The position numbers and the translations under genes are program-made. A stretch of DNA of 64,000 nt, taken from contig KV918973.1 of assembly GCA_002049455.2 (NCBI GenBank), forward strand, positions 62,001 to 126,000, written 5' to 3'. Origin of the DNA: Porphyra umbilicalis (Eukaryota; Rhodophyta; Bangiophyceae; Bangiales; Bangiaceae). Of this stretch, positions 54,553 to 64,000 are shown piece after piece (position 1 is the stretch's first letter; each line of letters starts with the position of its first letter). Under the pieces are notes generated by a model that worked only from the letters and a program-made list of their open reading frames with translations, made no database searches and was not told the DNA's origin.

Positions 54553-55628
54553 TCAACGTTGACAGTCTCCATGCTCAGCTCTCGCACAAACTGCTTCAGC
54601 ACCGCAATAACAGGTAGAGCCTCTAGCCCCAACTCCCGCGCACACTGCACCAAGTTCTCTTCAACCTCACCGCTAGTCAGAGCGCTCGACGTCACGCCTG
54701 CCCCGTTAAAGAATCGCTTGATGGCAAACAGCGTCAGTGTGTCTCACACTTGTGTCCGAAAAAGTGGGTCTGTCTGCTGCGTGTACTTGATGGTGGCCAT
54801 ACGCAGCTGTGCCCCGCTCCATGTGAAGAACGGGTTGGCGGACCCAAGAACCTCTGTCGTCGCGCCGCCGCCCCGCGACACGCCGACCTTTTTCAGCACG
54901 CAACCCATCGCCGCGTTCAGCGCGGGCGAGTACTTCCGTTGCGTCGACAGTGCCGCATCGATGCGCGTGTCGGTTGATTACCAGTCCCCAGCAAGCGAGC
55001 CGTCGGCAATATCACCAGGAGGGGGATTAACGGACGCTGCGGCGGAAGAGTGGCTCAAGTCGGACACGAAGGCGCCCACAATGCGCGCCGCAGCGCGCGA
55101 TGCGCCCTCGTCCATGGCCGCGGCGACTCCTGCCTCCGCCGTCCGGGTGCTTGGGGATGACGACGCGCCACCCAGATCTGTCAGGCCTACCAGGGGGGCT
55201 TGTGCAGCGTGCGTCGCGAACTGCGTGCCGCTGGAGTTGCCGGAGGAGCGAATCGTCGCCAGACCCCGCTTGGCGGACGTGCGCAGTTTCTTCTGCTGCA
55301 CGGCTGTGAGCGGCAGCTTCTTCATGAGGACGCGCACATGAGCTTGCAGCTCGTCCATATCCAGCATTGGGCACGCAAGAGTCGGTGTGCCCTTCTCGGG
55401 GATGGGGGCCTTCACGGAAGACGCGGTGTGACACTTGTTACCGCACTAGCACTCCGTGCTACACGTCGTACAAATCGTCTGTTGGCACACGCATGCGTGC
55501 ACGGGATTCTTGATAATGGGGCATCGCCCGGCGTCATGATCAGTCAACGCGCATCCACAACACGTACAAGACACCGACGCGTCCACTGCACGGCAAAAAA
55601 AAAAAAAACGGTGAGCATCCGAAAACAT
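54553..55628 (-). pseudogene. Decayed unassigned protein gene with Cys-rich N-terminus
   Basis: One minus-strand frame stays protein-like for ~358 codons but is interrupted by three stops (55443-55445 TAG, 54978-54980 TAA and a TGA near 54,748). It begins with a Cys-rich block (SCTCCGCALTDHDAGRCPII, VCQQTICTTC, then CGNKCH past the first stop) that could bind zinc, then MLDMDELQAHVRVLMKKLPL, a Ser/Ala linker, and C-terminal helical sequence (RKYSPALNAAMGCVLKKVGV, LVQCARELGLEALPVIAVLK). The absence of frame shifts with several stops matches the decay style of nearby transposases, so it is probably transposon-derived, but the family is unknown. Confidence 0.5.
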
Positions 55629-56899
55629 GAAGCCAAGTGATTAGCGAGAGGTCAAACAAGGCACAGGACTGCGCAAGGAGACCGACGTGTCGGTACGGCA
55701 GATTGGGCCTGCTAGCCTCACTGGTAAAGAGTGAAATAAGGTTCGCCGCCACGTACCATCGTGGGCGGAAGACTCCATGACAGCAGGATGTGCTGGAATC
55801 ATGCGACAGGTGGTGGCAGTCGCTACGAGCACACCTCGTGGTCGAGCATGGACGACGCGTCGCGATCCGGTTCCTGGCACGCACGGACGACGACGGATCG
55901 GCGACGATCTTGTCGCTTCCTTGAGCGACCACAATGGCTGTGGTGCAGGTTGAATGGGGCCCCATAGGAATTCGGATGATTGAACTGACCAACACGGACT
56001 TGCGTGTGAATGCCTGCATTTGACGAGCACGAAAATGTCTGAAAGCGATTCAACTTTCGTTAGGACATTCATGTATTTCGATTATGCTCTGCTACCGCTT
56101 ACTCCGCAACCGCCAATTTTTGGAGGTCAGCAATAATATATTGTGATAGTAGAGGCTTTTGGAAGACTCTTCATTGGCACCATTGTGGGGACTTTGTGGG
56201 GATTCAGTACCATGGCCAAAAAATAATCATTGCCACAAAAGGCATTCTGACTTTTGGCCAGTCAACTGACGTCAGATTGTGTGAAGCCGCCTGCAGTTGT
56301 CTGCAATCGCAATGCGGGACACGCATACCAACCTCTGTATTCTCACCCCGCGATGCCGACCGGCACCATCGACTCGCACGCACTGCCCACGGGTGCCACC
56401 TGTCACGCCAACGATGGTCGCTATCGCCGACTACTCGGTTCGTCGTCTCCAACGTTCGCGACGTCACCCCCGTCGCGAGTTGCTCGTGCGTCTTCACGGT
56501 GGTGAGGACCTTGTTGAGATGGGCGAGGTGGTGCTTCGCTTCTTCGCGCGTGCGGCCAGACCTCTCCCGTAGTTTGTCGCGATCGAGGGCCGTATTTTGT
56601 TCTACTTTCAAGTTGGAACGGGAGCGGGGGACACGCATAGCGCCGATGCCACCACGTACAGGAGCGCGTCCACGAGCGCGGGCCACAGCACTCGGCCGAA
56701 GTACGACGCTAGGACGAGGGTCACGCACCGCATGACAGCCGCCACGTACAGCGGCACGTGCGCGAGCACGGGCCACGGAACCGTACAGCGGGGGCAAACG
56801 AATACGCGGCGGACGCGGGGCCAGGAGGTGGCGGGGGGGGGGGTGCGGTGGGAGTGTGCGGCTGATGGGTGCTGGTGCGTGAGCCGAGGAAGACCTCAT
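55629..56899. other. Intergenic, no clear gene
   Basis: No gene is supported. An A14 run precedes it (55595-55608). A minus-strand frame around 56,440-56,620 has a helical segment (VEQNTALDRDKLRERSGRTR, EEAKHHLAHLNKVL) that may be a relic of another decayed ORF. Around 56,060-56,200 the sequence is AT-rich. Confidence 0.35.
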
Positions 56900-57794
56900 C
56901 AGAGGCGCCTGTCAGTTCCAAATAAATCCGACTGAGTGCACCACGTTACATGGACCAAGTCTACACGGTGCTTCCCACAGAGGAGGCCAAGTCGTCGGCA
57001 GGGACCCCCGTCACACGAGAAATGGGCTTTTAACGGTGGGATTGAGCGTTTGTGATCGTCGAAGTGTCCTACGTGGAGCCCGAGATGCCTGCAAAGCTCC
57101 CCACAACTAGTTGCCAAAAGTCTCTTGTCATGCAAATATCGCGCTACGCAATGCACGACCTGCTCGCGCCTCGCGCCCCACGCCGCAACCACACGCCCTT
57201 CCCCGACGCCGCCTACGCACGGGCATCCGCCACGCTTCGTCCACACACACCCCCATAACAGCCACCACTCCTCCTTCTCAGCCTCACAATCAGCCTCACC
57301 CTTCTGCTGCCCGTCCTCCTCTTCTGCGCCAGCCCCGTTGTTTTGGTTGAAGCCGAGGTGCCGGTAGAAGCTCAGATCCTCGGTTTCGTCGCTATCCGGG
57401 TTCAAGTCCGTGGCCATGCGACGCTTTGGTCGGCGCTGCATCTCCGCCAGTCTGCTCAGCTCCCGACGCCGCTTGCAACGGCTGTTTTTGGCCTGGATAT
57501 TATGGATGGACTTAGCCGGAAGGCACAGCGCCGCCCAGTGATCCTAGGCCTCTGCGAGCGCCGGCACGGCGCGTTCGAGGTACAACGTAGCCCTTGCCTT
57601 GACCAGGCTGGTCTGCTTCCGAAAGGTGATTCGTTAAACAGGACCGTACTGTCGGTGGCACCAGGGACTTCAGAACCGTCACATCCGTAGTCGTGAGACC
57701 CAAAAAAGCGCTCTGATATGGATTTTCGTCCATAAGCTTTTTCTGCTGTCAAGGGACCTTGAAGAGAGAAGGCGCTCCGCCGGCGGCACAACAA
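56900..57794 (-). pseudogene. Fragmentary unassigned minus-strand ORF
   Basis: Protein-like pieces succeed one another leftwards: MDENPYQSAFLGLTTTDVTV (57,733), ATLYLERAVPALAEA then a stop, DHWAALCLPAKSIHNIQAKN, CKRRRELSRLAEMQRRPKRR and MATDLNPDSDETEDLSFYRH (57,420-57,350), then an acidic Gln/Glu-rich stretch. Beyond ~57,200 it no longer looks coding. The basic-then-acidic order suggests a DNA-associated protein; it is broken and of unknown family. Confidence 0.35.
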
Positions 57795-57960
57795 CCACCA
57801 CCGCCTCCACCACCACCGCCATCACCATCGCCACCACCACCACCACCGCCGCCGCTACCACCACCACGACCGCCACCGCCATGACGATGGTGAGTGCCAG
57901 CACCACGACCAAGACGAGCGTCCCCGCCGCCCCGACCGCCCCGACCGCCCCGACCACTTG
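57785..57960. repeat. CCA/CCG trinucleotide repeat followed by GACCGCCCC repeat
   Basis: An imperfect (CCA/CCG)n array occupies about 57,788-57,885; a short pure array of CGACCGCCC units lies near 57,928-57,952. Confidence 0.75.
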
Positions 57961-58394
57961 CTGTTTACATCGTGTGACTGGGAATGTGTGAATCAATGCA
58001 TCACAACTCATGCAATGAAATGGACAAGATGGAAAGAATAGGCAAGAAGAAAGAGGCGCTTGTATAAGTTAGGAGGTGGGCACGAGCGCGCATGGAATGT
58101 TTGTCTCTGCACGGCGTTCATTTCCACCATTGCAGAGTACGCGGGGATCATTGAAAAATGTAGCGCGCACACAAGTACATGTAAGGCAGGCACGCTCGGC
58201 GAGAGCGTACCACGAGCGTCGATAAACGATCAGATATCGATGCCTGCGGCCTGCAGAGTGCAGCACAGAGGCACTCTTTCTCACGCCTGCATCCAATGGG
58301 CCGGTCGGGGCATCCCTTTGGGCGACGTTCTTGGATTCTTATCAATAACTATCTGGGCACGGCTGCCCCAGCAGCCTAAACAGCTGCAGCGGTA

Positions 58395-58615
58395 GCTCTC
58401 AACGGCAGCCCCACAGGCAGTCCCCACCTGCTGTTCTCACCGGCAGCCCCCACAGGCAACCCCCACCTGCTGTTCTCACCGGCAGCCCCCACAGGCACCC
58501 CCCACAGGAGGCCCCCACAGGCACCCCCAAAAGGCAGCCACCACAGGCAGCCTCCACAGGCAACCCCCTCCACCTGCGCCCACAGGCAGCCCCCACCGGC
58601 GGCCCAGCAGACCGC
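58395..58615. repeat. Minisatellite, CAGCCCCCACAGG-type unit
   Basis: About a dozen imperfect copies of GGCAGCCCCCACAGGC alternate with CCCCACCTGCTGTTCTCACC in the left part. No coding role is evident. Confidence 0.75.
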
Positions 58616-59332
58616 TCCTGCCGGATCAGCTTCTCTGGTCTGCTCTCTGCGACTGGATATATCATAGACTTTCAAATAGCTTTGCAGTCTGTTCTGTTGG
58701 CTGCCGCAGGCGGTTTTTGTCCCCACGAAGCAATTTTTGCACGCCAGCTCACTGTAGTTGTGTCAGCGGCGACACCGGCGGCGGCGGTGGCTGCAACAGT
58801 GGCGGTGGTCGTCGCCGCCGCGTCCGTAGATCCGACAGCGGTGGCGGCGGATCCGAAGGAATCGGTGCATTCGATTGGTTCCTATTGCCAGCCAGCCAGC
58901 CGGCGCCAGTCGTGGCCACTGCCGGCCACCTGATCATTTGCCATGGGATCTTCTGGGTGCCCTCTTTCCGCAGTACGCTGCTGCGCCAGCCACGTAGCGT
59001 CCCGCTGTTCTGCCCCCCCCCTTCCGCCTTCGCGCTCTCGCTGCTGCGAACATGTGTTATTATCTTCACGTCGTGATGGTGTCACACACGGGCGCGACGT
59101 ACCGCTGCGACTGTGACAGATGCTTTATTAACCATGACTGGAAGCCCGAGGCTGTATGGCGCTTAACTTTCTTCAAGAACAAACACGCTGCTGGGACGCC
59201 TGGTAGTCACACGGCACCCTATTGCGCAATTCCTCCCGCCGGCGCTGTCCTAGGGAAGTCACCTCCTGCCACCGCGGCCGGCGTGACGGCACCAACTGTT
59301 TCCGCCGCCCGTGTAGCGGCCCACACATAAGG
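58616..59332. other. Intergenic stretch without gene
   Basis: No gene is supported. It includes a (GGC/GGT)n patch near 58,770-58,860. Confidence 0.4.
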
Positions 59333-59700
59333 TGGTGCCACGCATTTTGCCGCGCGTGGTGACGCGGGTAGTACCGCGCACGCCGACGGCGGCTCGCGTG
59401 CTGCCGCGCGTGGTGCCGCGGGTACTGTAGCGCAGGCCGGCGGCGGCACGGCTCGGTACGCGGGGGACGTCGCCATTGCCGCTGCAAGCGGTGTCACGGC
59501 GCGCACCGCGGATGGTGCCGCGGCCAGCACCGTGGGTGGTGCCGCGGCGAGCAACCTGCGTGGTGTCGGGCTCGGTTGCGCGGGTAGAGCCGCACGCGGT
59601 GCCGCGGGTGGAGCCGCTCGCCGCGCCGCGGGTGTAGGCGCGCCTTGTACTGCGGGTGGTGCCGCGCGCGCCACCGCCTCCCCGGATGGCTCCACGGAGG
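59333..59700. repeat. Degenerate GC-rich minisatellite (GGTGCCGCGSG unit)
   Basis: Roughly 11-15-bp units around GGTGCCGCG are repeated imperfectly over ~350 bp. It merges rightwards into a GACGGGG/GGGCGAC-type repeat that becomes the acidic N-terminus of the transposase ORF. Confidence 0.65.
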
Positions 59701-59821
59701 GTGTATCGGGCGACTATGCGGACGGGGAGGGGGACGGGGCGGGCGACCGGACGGGCGACCGGACGGGTAACGACACGGTCACGAGGCGGACGGCGAGGCG
59801 GGAGCTGATACAAGCGCCCGA

Positions 59822-62100
59822 ATGGGCAACGAGACGGGCCACGAGATGGACGGCGGGGCGGGCGACAAGACGGCGAGCGGGGGGAGCGGCTGGGTGTTCG
59901 GCTATCCGGATGACGGGGAGGGCAATGGCGTGTGCCACGAGACCGATAACGGGGCCGGCGACAAGACGGACGACAGCGCGGGAGAGGCGATGGAACACGG
60001 AGCAAGCGACGGGATGGAAGAGGGGGCGAGCGATGAGACGGAAGACAGGTCGCGCGTCGGGACGGATGACGGCGTGGGAGATGAGAGCAGTGACGAGGAA
60101 GTGAGCCTGGTCGCCGCCCGCGTGCGGGTGCGGGTCTATGTGGCGGACCTTAGTTTACTAGGCGTCAACGGGGTGGCTGTCTCAACGGAGCAGTTCCGAT
60201 GGGCAGTTGACGATTTCGTTGGCTACGTTTTCACACAAGAGCATGGGTTGACGCGCGAGGCGCACACGGCGTACCTGAAGCAGCGCGGCAGCTTCAGACG
60301 TTTTTTTTACACCTCACTTGGTGCATGAGTACGTGAAGCGGACCGTGCCCCTGGCGTTGTTGTCCATCGCGTGCTGTCCCAAGGGATGCATGGCCTTCTC
60401 CCTGTGGGACGACAAGACGCGGGTGTGCCGGCTCTGCGGTGCACGAAGGTACAAGACGGACGGAGTCCCCGCTCTCATCATATCATACTCGCCGCTGACA
60501 CCGTGGTTGCGCATGCTCCTCGCGGAACCACTTCTATCTATGTGAATGGCAGAGACCATGGCACTCGCGCGACGGCGCGCGGCCACACCTCGGGGCGTCT
60601 GTAAGTACTAGGACTTTCACGATGGCGACAATTTTCTCTGTTTGGGTGTTACGAACGACATCAACTAAAACACCGACGTTGTGCTGAGCGCGGCCATCGA
60701 TGCAGCGGAGTTTTTGCGGAAAATCAGAGAATAGATGGTGCCAGTCGTGTTCACGGTGTTGAGCTTGCCTCCGGGCGTGAGGTTCAAGATCGTTTGCATG
60801 CTCCTAGTCCTGATCACACGCAGACCCGAGGAGCCGTTTGCTATGGACTCCTTCTCTTAGCTGGCGCTCCACGAGCTGGACGGTCTGGCCTTCGGTGTCG
60901 ACAAGGTGCACATCCATGGCCGGAACGGCGCGCGCAAGGTCAAAGCCGTGCTCCTCGGAATCACGACCGAAGCGCCTAGCGGCGATAAGGCCGTGGACAT
61001 GGTGGGGCACAGCGGACGCGTCGGTGCTCGGCTTCGCCCGCTCGAGAGAGTGCTATCGCCTAGTGGCACACACCATTACTTCCTACCGATGGATCCAAGG
61101 ACGGGCTCGCCGCTGTTCGCGGTGTCGGCAACGCCCATGTCGGTCCGCGCAGCGCCACCATCCAGTCACAAGCGGAAGCTGTGGTGGCCATGCGCAGCGC
61201 CTTTCGGGCGGCAGCGCACGTCGCGCGCATAACGCGGTCCACCGGCGTCCCGGGGTGGTCAGCCCTTTTCACGCCCGGGCCAGAGGGGCGCACCACCTAC
61301 CCAAAGATGGCGTTCTCGAGGGCACTTGGCCCCACGGCGGCGGCGCCCTACGACCCCATGCATTTGCTCCTATACAACGTCGCCCCGCAACAATGGAGGC
61401 AATTTCACGGAGTGTTGGCGGCCGTGCCTGGTGTTTGCGACAATTTCGTCGTCAGCGCCAAGGTGCTGTCGGAGATTGGGGGTGAGTACCGCGCGGTAGC
61501 CGCCACGGGGCCGACTCACCAAGCGCGGGCGTTGCGCGACATCATCAAGCGCTACCGCTCAATCAAGGGGGTCGACTGGTAGTTTTTCCTTCTTTCCGGT
61601 GCGAAGGTGGTGCTCTACGGGCGCGTGCCAGACACCTTGTACAACATGACCATGTGCTCAATTATCGCCGTCTGGTTGCTGCTTCACCCGAGCATCGTCG
61701 ACACCAAGGACCTCGAGAAGGCCGAGAGCGAGATTGTCAAGTTTCTCCAGCCCAAGTACGCTGACATCTACCGCAGCCAGCTGCGCCCGATATCCTCTGC
61801 CCCTCACAATAGCGGTGGACTGACGACACGCTGGCCTCCTCCCTGTCGGTTCTTGTCGTGGACGTTGCCGCCGCCTAGCGGTCTGCTGTACACTTGCGGC
61901 CGCGACCGCCGTGCTCTATGCCATGGCTTGTTCTCCGAACTTTCCATCTTGTCTCCCGGGAGAACAAGCAGGTCGAGCGTGAGAACACATCAGCGCGATC
62001 GTCCAAGCTGGTCGCCGCCGTCTTCACTGCCATTAACGGTGGGGTTTCCGACTGCGCTCTCTTCATCCACTGTGGGTACAAGGCGCCGCGGTACAGTACG
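59822..62100 (+). pseudogene. tnp2-type (CACTA/En-Spm-like) transposase, heavily decayed
   Basis: The 5' part encodes an acidic, repeat-derived N-terminus (DKTDDSAGEAMEHGASDGME) and LSLLGVNGVAVSTEQFRWAV. After a frame change at T8 (60300-60307) comes the tnp2 zinc motif IACCPKGCMAF...CRLCGARRYK. One frame then runs through at least four stops while keeping DFHDGDNF, VVFTVLSLPPGVRFKIVCML, LALHELDGLAFGVDK and PSGDKAVDMVGHSG (the D-x-A/gh block). In another frame follow TRSTGVPGWSALF, APYDPMHLLLYNVAPQQW (D-P-M-H), a stop at 61580-61582, and VVLYGRVPDTLYNMTMCSII with LLLHPSIVDTKDLEKAESEI. Motif order matches the tnp2 family end to end. It is clearly non-functional. It differs from the 6.7-11.3 kb transposase (DPMH versus DHLF), so the window holds two tnp2 lineages. 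Confidence 0.8.
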
Positions 62101-63506
62101 TGCGCACGTACCAGTGATGTTATCGTGCGGGGAGTTTTCAGAGGTTGCTTGAGCTCTCGCTATTGGCTTCGTCACTGTCCGTCGCATGCGGTTGCTGCGC
62201 TGGTCTCGCCTGATTTATGAGCTGCCTTTGATGGCACCTCTCTAGCGTGCACTCCTGGGTTGCTCCACAACATATGCTTCCTGCCTACACATGCTGGATG
62301 CCGTTTGCATTTCGCCTTGACCTTTTTCTATTCGTCATCGCCAGAGCTTCACTGGACATCAGAATCGCTTTTGAGGGCGCCCACACCGGTATCGTCTCAC
62401 ATCTGTTGGTGTGCGGTCCATACTTGCGAATTGGGTGACGCAACCCGCCGGAAGTGTCCTTCAGCCTGGTGCACACATGCAGCTGAACTATCTCCACCAC
62501 CCCTCCCTCCTTGCTGTCCCACTGCCTGTCAGCAGCGCCGTGTTTGTGGAGCACACAGTGATATTCTCATTCCTCGCCTGTTGACGGCGAGCGGCAAATC
62601 CTCTGCCTTCCCCAGCGCCACCGCCTGTCACATTTGTACTGCTCACCACATTGCTGCCAACGCGATGGCCAGGTTCCACGGCGTGGATTCCACGCCCACC
62701 CTCGCTAGTCAGCTCGTTTGCGGCGATAGTGCCCGCGGCGGCGTGACCGCTCCTCAACACGCCCGACGCCCTTCCCGCGCTGATGGTCCTCGACGACGAT
62801 GCAGAGTTGCTGACGGGTAGCGTGCCGGCCGCCATGGTCACCCCACGCGTGGCGATGGCGGCGGTGGCAGCAATGTAAGGGGGTGGCGACGGTGGGGGCA
62901 GGGGGTGCGGCGACATCTCCAGGAGGGGGCGTCGGGTGCCGGCGGCAGAGGGAGCGCTGAGGCCGGCACCTGGAACGGTCTTTGGTTTCCGGCTCCGCCA
63001 CGAACTGCCCCGATGCCTACCAGTGCTGGTCCCCACCCCGCCGGTCACGTGGCGTCGGTCGGCGGAACCGCTCTCGGGGCGGCTCGCCCACCGTCGACGC
63101 TGGCGTGGCGCAGTGGTGCCCACCCGGCGCCTTCGGCTCATCCCTGGCCAACCGCGTGGCCGTCGGACTGCCCCTGTCGTGCGGTGCAGGACACCGTGAG
63201 CGTTTGGCGCGGCCGAGGCGCGTCGCTCACCCGACGAGCGGGATTTTTGCCTACGGGCAGCCGCGCGTGTCGAGCTTGCCGACATCTGTCTGCCGCGACG
63301 CAACCGCTCACAAAGCCGCCCCGCCCAAGCCCCCACCCCGCGCACGACGCGATGGCGGTCGCAGCGTTGGAAGCGCGGCGGCTGCGACGGCCTGCTGGGC
63401 AGGCGCTCGCCGTGACAAAGTCGTTTGGTGTGCCTCGAGAGCGCGACAGAGATCCAGTTTCGATGCTGAATTGATTGCGCTTTGTTTTTGTTCTCTCTGC
63501 AGAGTG
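62101..63506. other. Spacer right of the tnp2 relic, no gene
   Basis: No gene is supported; frames are low complexity. It may contain the 3' end of the CACTA-like element, but I could not identify terminal repeats. Confidence 0.35.
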
Positions 63507-63774
63507 TCGAGGTGGTCTGATGAAGTACAGTCATTATTCGCTTATGTGCCATTCACTTGGAGAGCATGCTCTACAAGTGAATGGCCCCTCTAGATCCTCA
63601 GGACCACGATCTCTCGCGATCTCGGACTGAAAGAGGGTGCTACTTTTGTGGCGCACCCCTGGCATGAAAACGCATATCGACTGTATCGAGGTGGTCTGAT
63701 GGAGCGAGCACTGAGGCCCGTTCCGTGACATGGATCCGGGTTTGTGTTGCGCGTTTGTTACGCCACAAACCCGG
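63507..63774. repeat. Cluster of short direct and inverted repeats
   Basis: TCGAGGTGGTCTGATG occurs at 63507-63522 and 63686-63701. Between them is a 38-bp near-perfect palindrome (63548-63585; arms GCCATTCACTTG, core AGAGCATGCTCT). To the right CCGGGTTTGTG (63736-63746) pairs with CACAAACCCGG (63764-63774). This arrangement resembles transposon ends. The remaining sequence to 64000 shows nothing recognisable. Confidence 0.6.
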
Positions 63775-64000
63775 CGTCACACCGGTCAGAGCATTCCGGG
63801 ACATCAGGCAGGATATGGGTATGTGATGTCAATGAATGTAAATACACAAGATAATTCATTATCTCGACTCCAATCTCAATCGTCCGCGGCTTTCTGTCCG
63901 CCCGCTGGCGCACATGTGTAGCAACATTGCTGATCGGCACGGGCGCTGTGGCGCGCACCGTGTGGCGACACGCACCACCGCGGGTGGAGGCAGTGACGAG

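Noticed and set aside
58395-58615. CRISPR-like array
   Set aside because: The units are short, imperfect and contiguous without unique spacers of constant length; it is a minisatellite in a eukaryotic context.

Overview
The window looks like nuclear DNA of a GC-rich eukaryote. Host genes here use G/C-ending codons almost only, encode long Ala/Gly/Pro/Ser/Arg tracts, and have few short introns; gene-poor stretches are full of decayed DNA transposons. This fits a bangiophyte red alga (Porphyra/Pyropia type), but that is inference from style; a GC-rich green alga is not excluded. No rRNA, tRNA, CRISPR array, prophage or retrovirus-like element was recognised.

Layout. 0.7-11.3 kb is a transposon-like region: two uncharacterised minus-strand ORFs (744 and 381 aa) and the two halves of one tnp2-type (CACTA/En-Spm) transposase on opposite strands. 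The halves carry a phase-matched splice donor and acceptor, as if one gene had been cut inside an intron by an inversion. 12-16.4 kb holds a convergent host pair: a TMEM151-like membrane protein (+) and an ANL (acyl-CoA synthetase-like) protein (-) that lacks its key catalytic motifs. 16.4-26.8 kb is gene-poor, with two MITE-like elements flanked by TA, a hairpin element, abutting perfect palindromes and very long C/G runs.

26.8-37.8 kb is the host-gene core: a single-pass membrane protein (+), a peroxisomal acyl-CoA oxidase with two introns and C-terminal ARL (-), a divergently placed AAAP amino-acid transporter (+), and a membrane-anchored trypsin-like protease (-). 38-45 kb is mostly non-coding or low complexity with repeat elements and a possible unassigned gene. 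45.9-48.3 kb encodes a bZIP-like protein (-).

48.6-64 kb is a transposon graveyard: a 0.4-kb inverted-repeat element, a Tc1/mariner/IS630-type transposase split by a hAT element, two decayed unassigned minus-strand ORFs, several minisatellites, and a second tnp2-type transposase riddled with stops.

Two patterns stand out. First, most host genes keep good protein similarity across frame changes that fall exactly in G/C runs of 9-11 bases, which suggests assembly indels or real slippage-prone tracts. Second, dead transposases mostly keep one frame and are broken by stops one C-to-T change away from CAA, CAG or CGA, suggesting decay by cytosine deamination.
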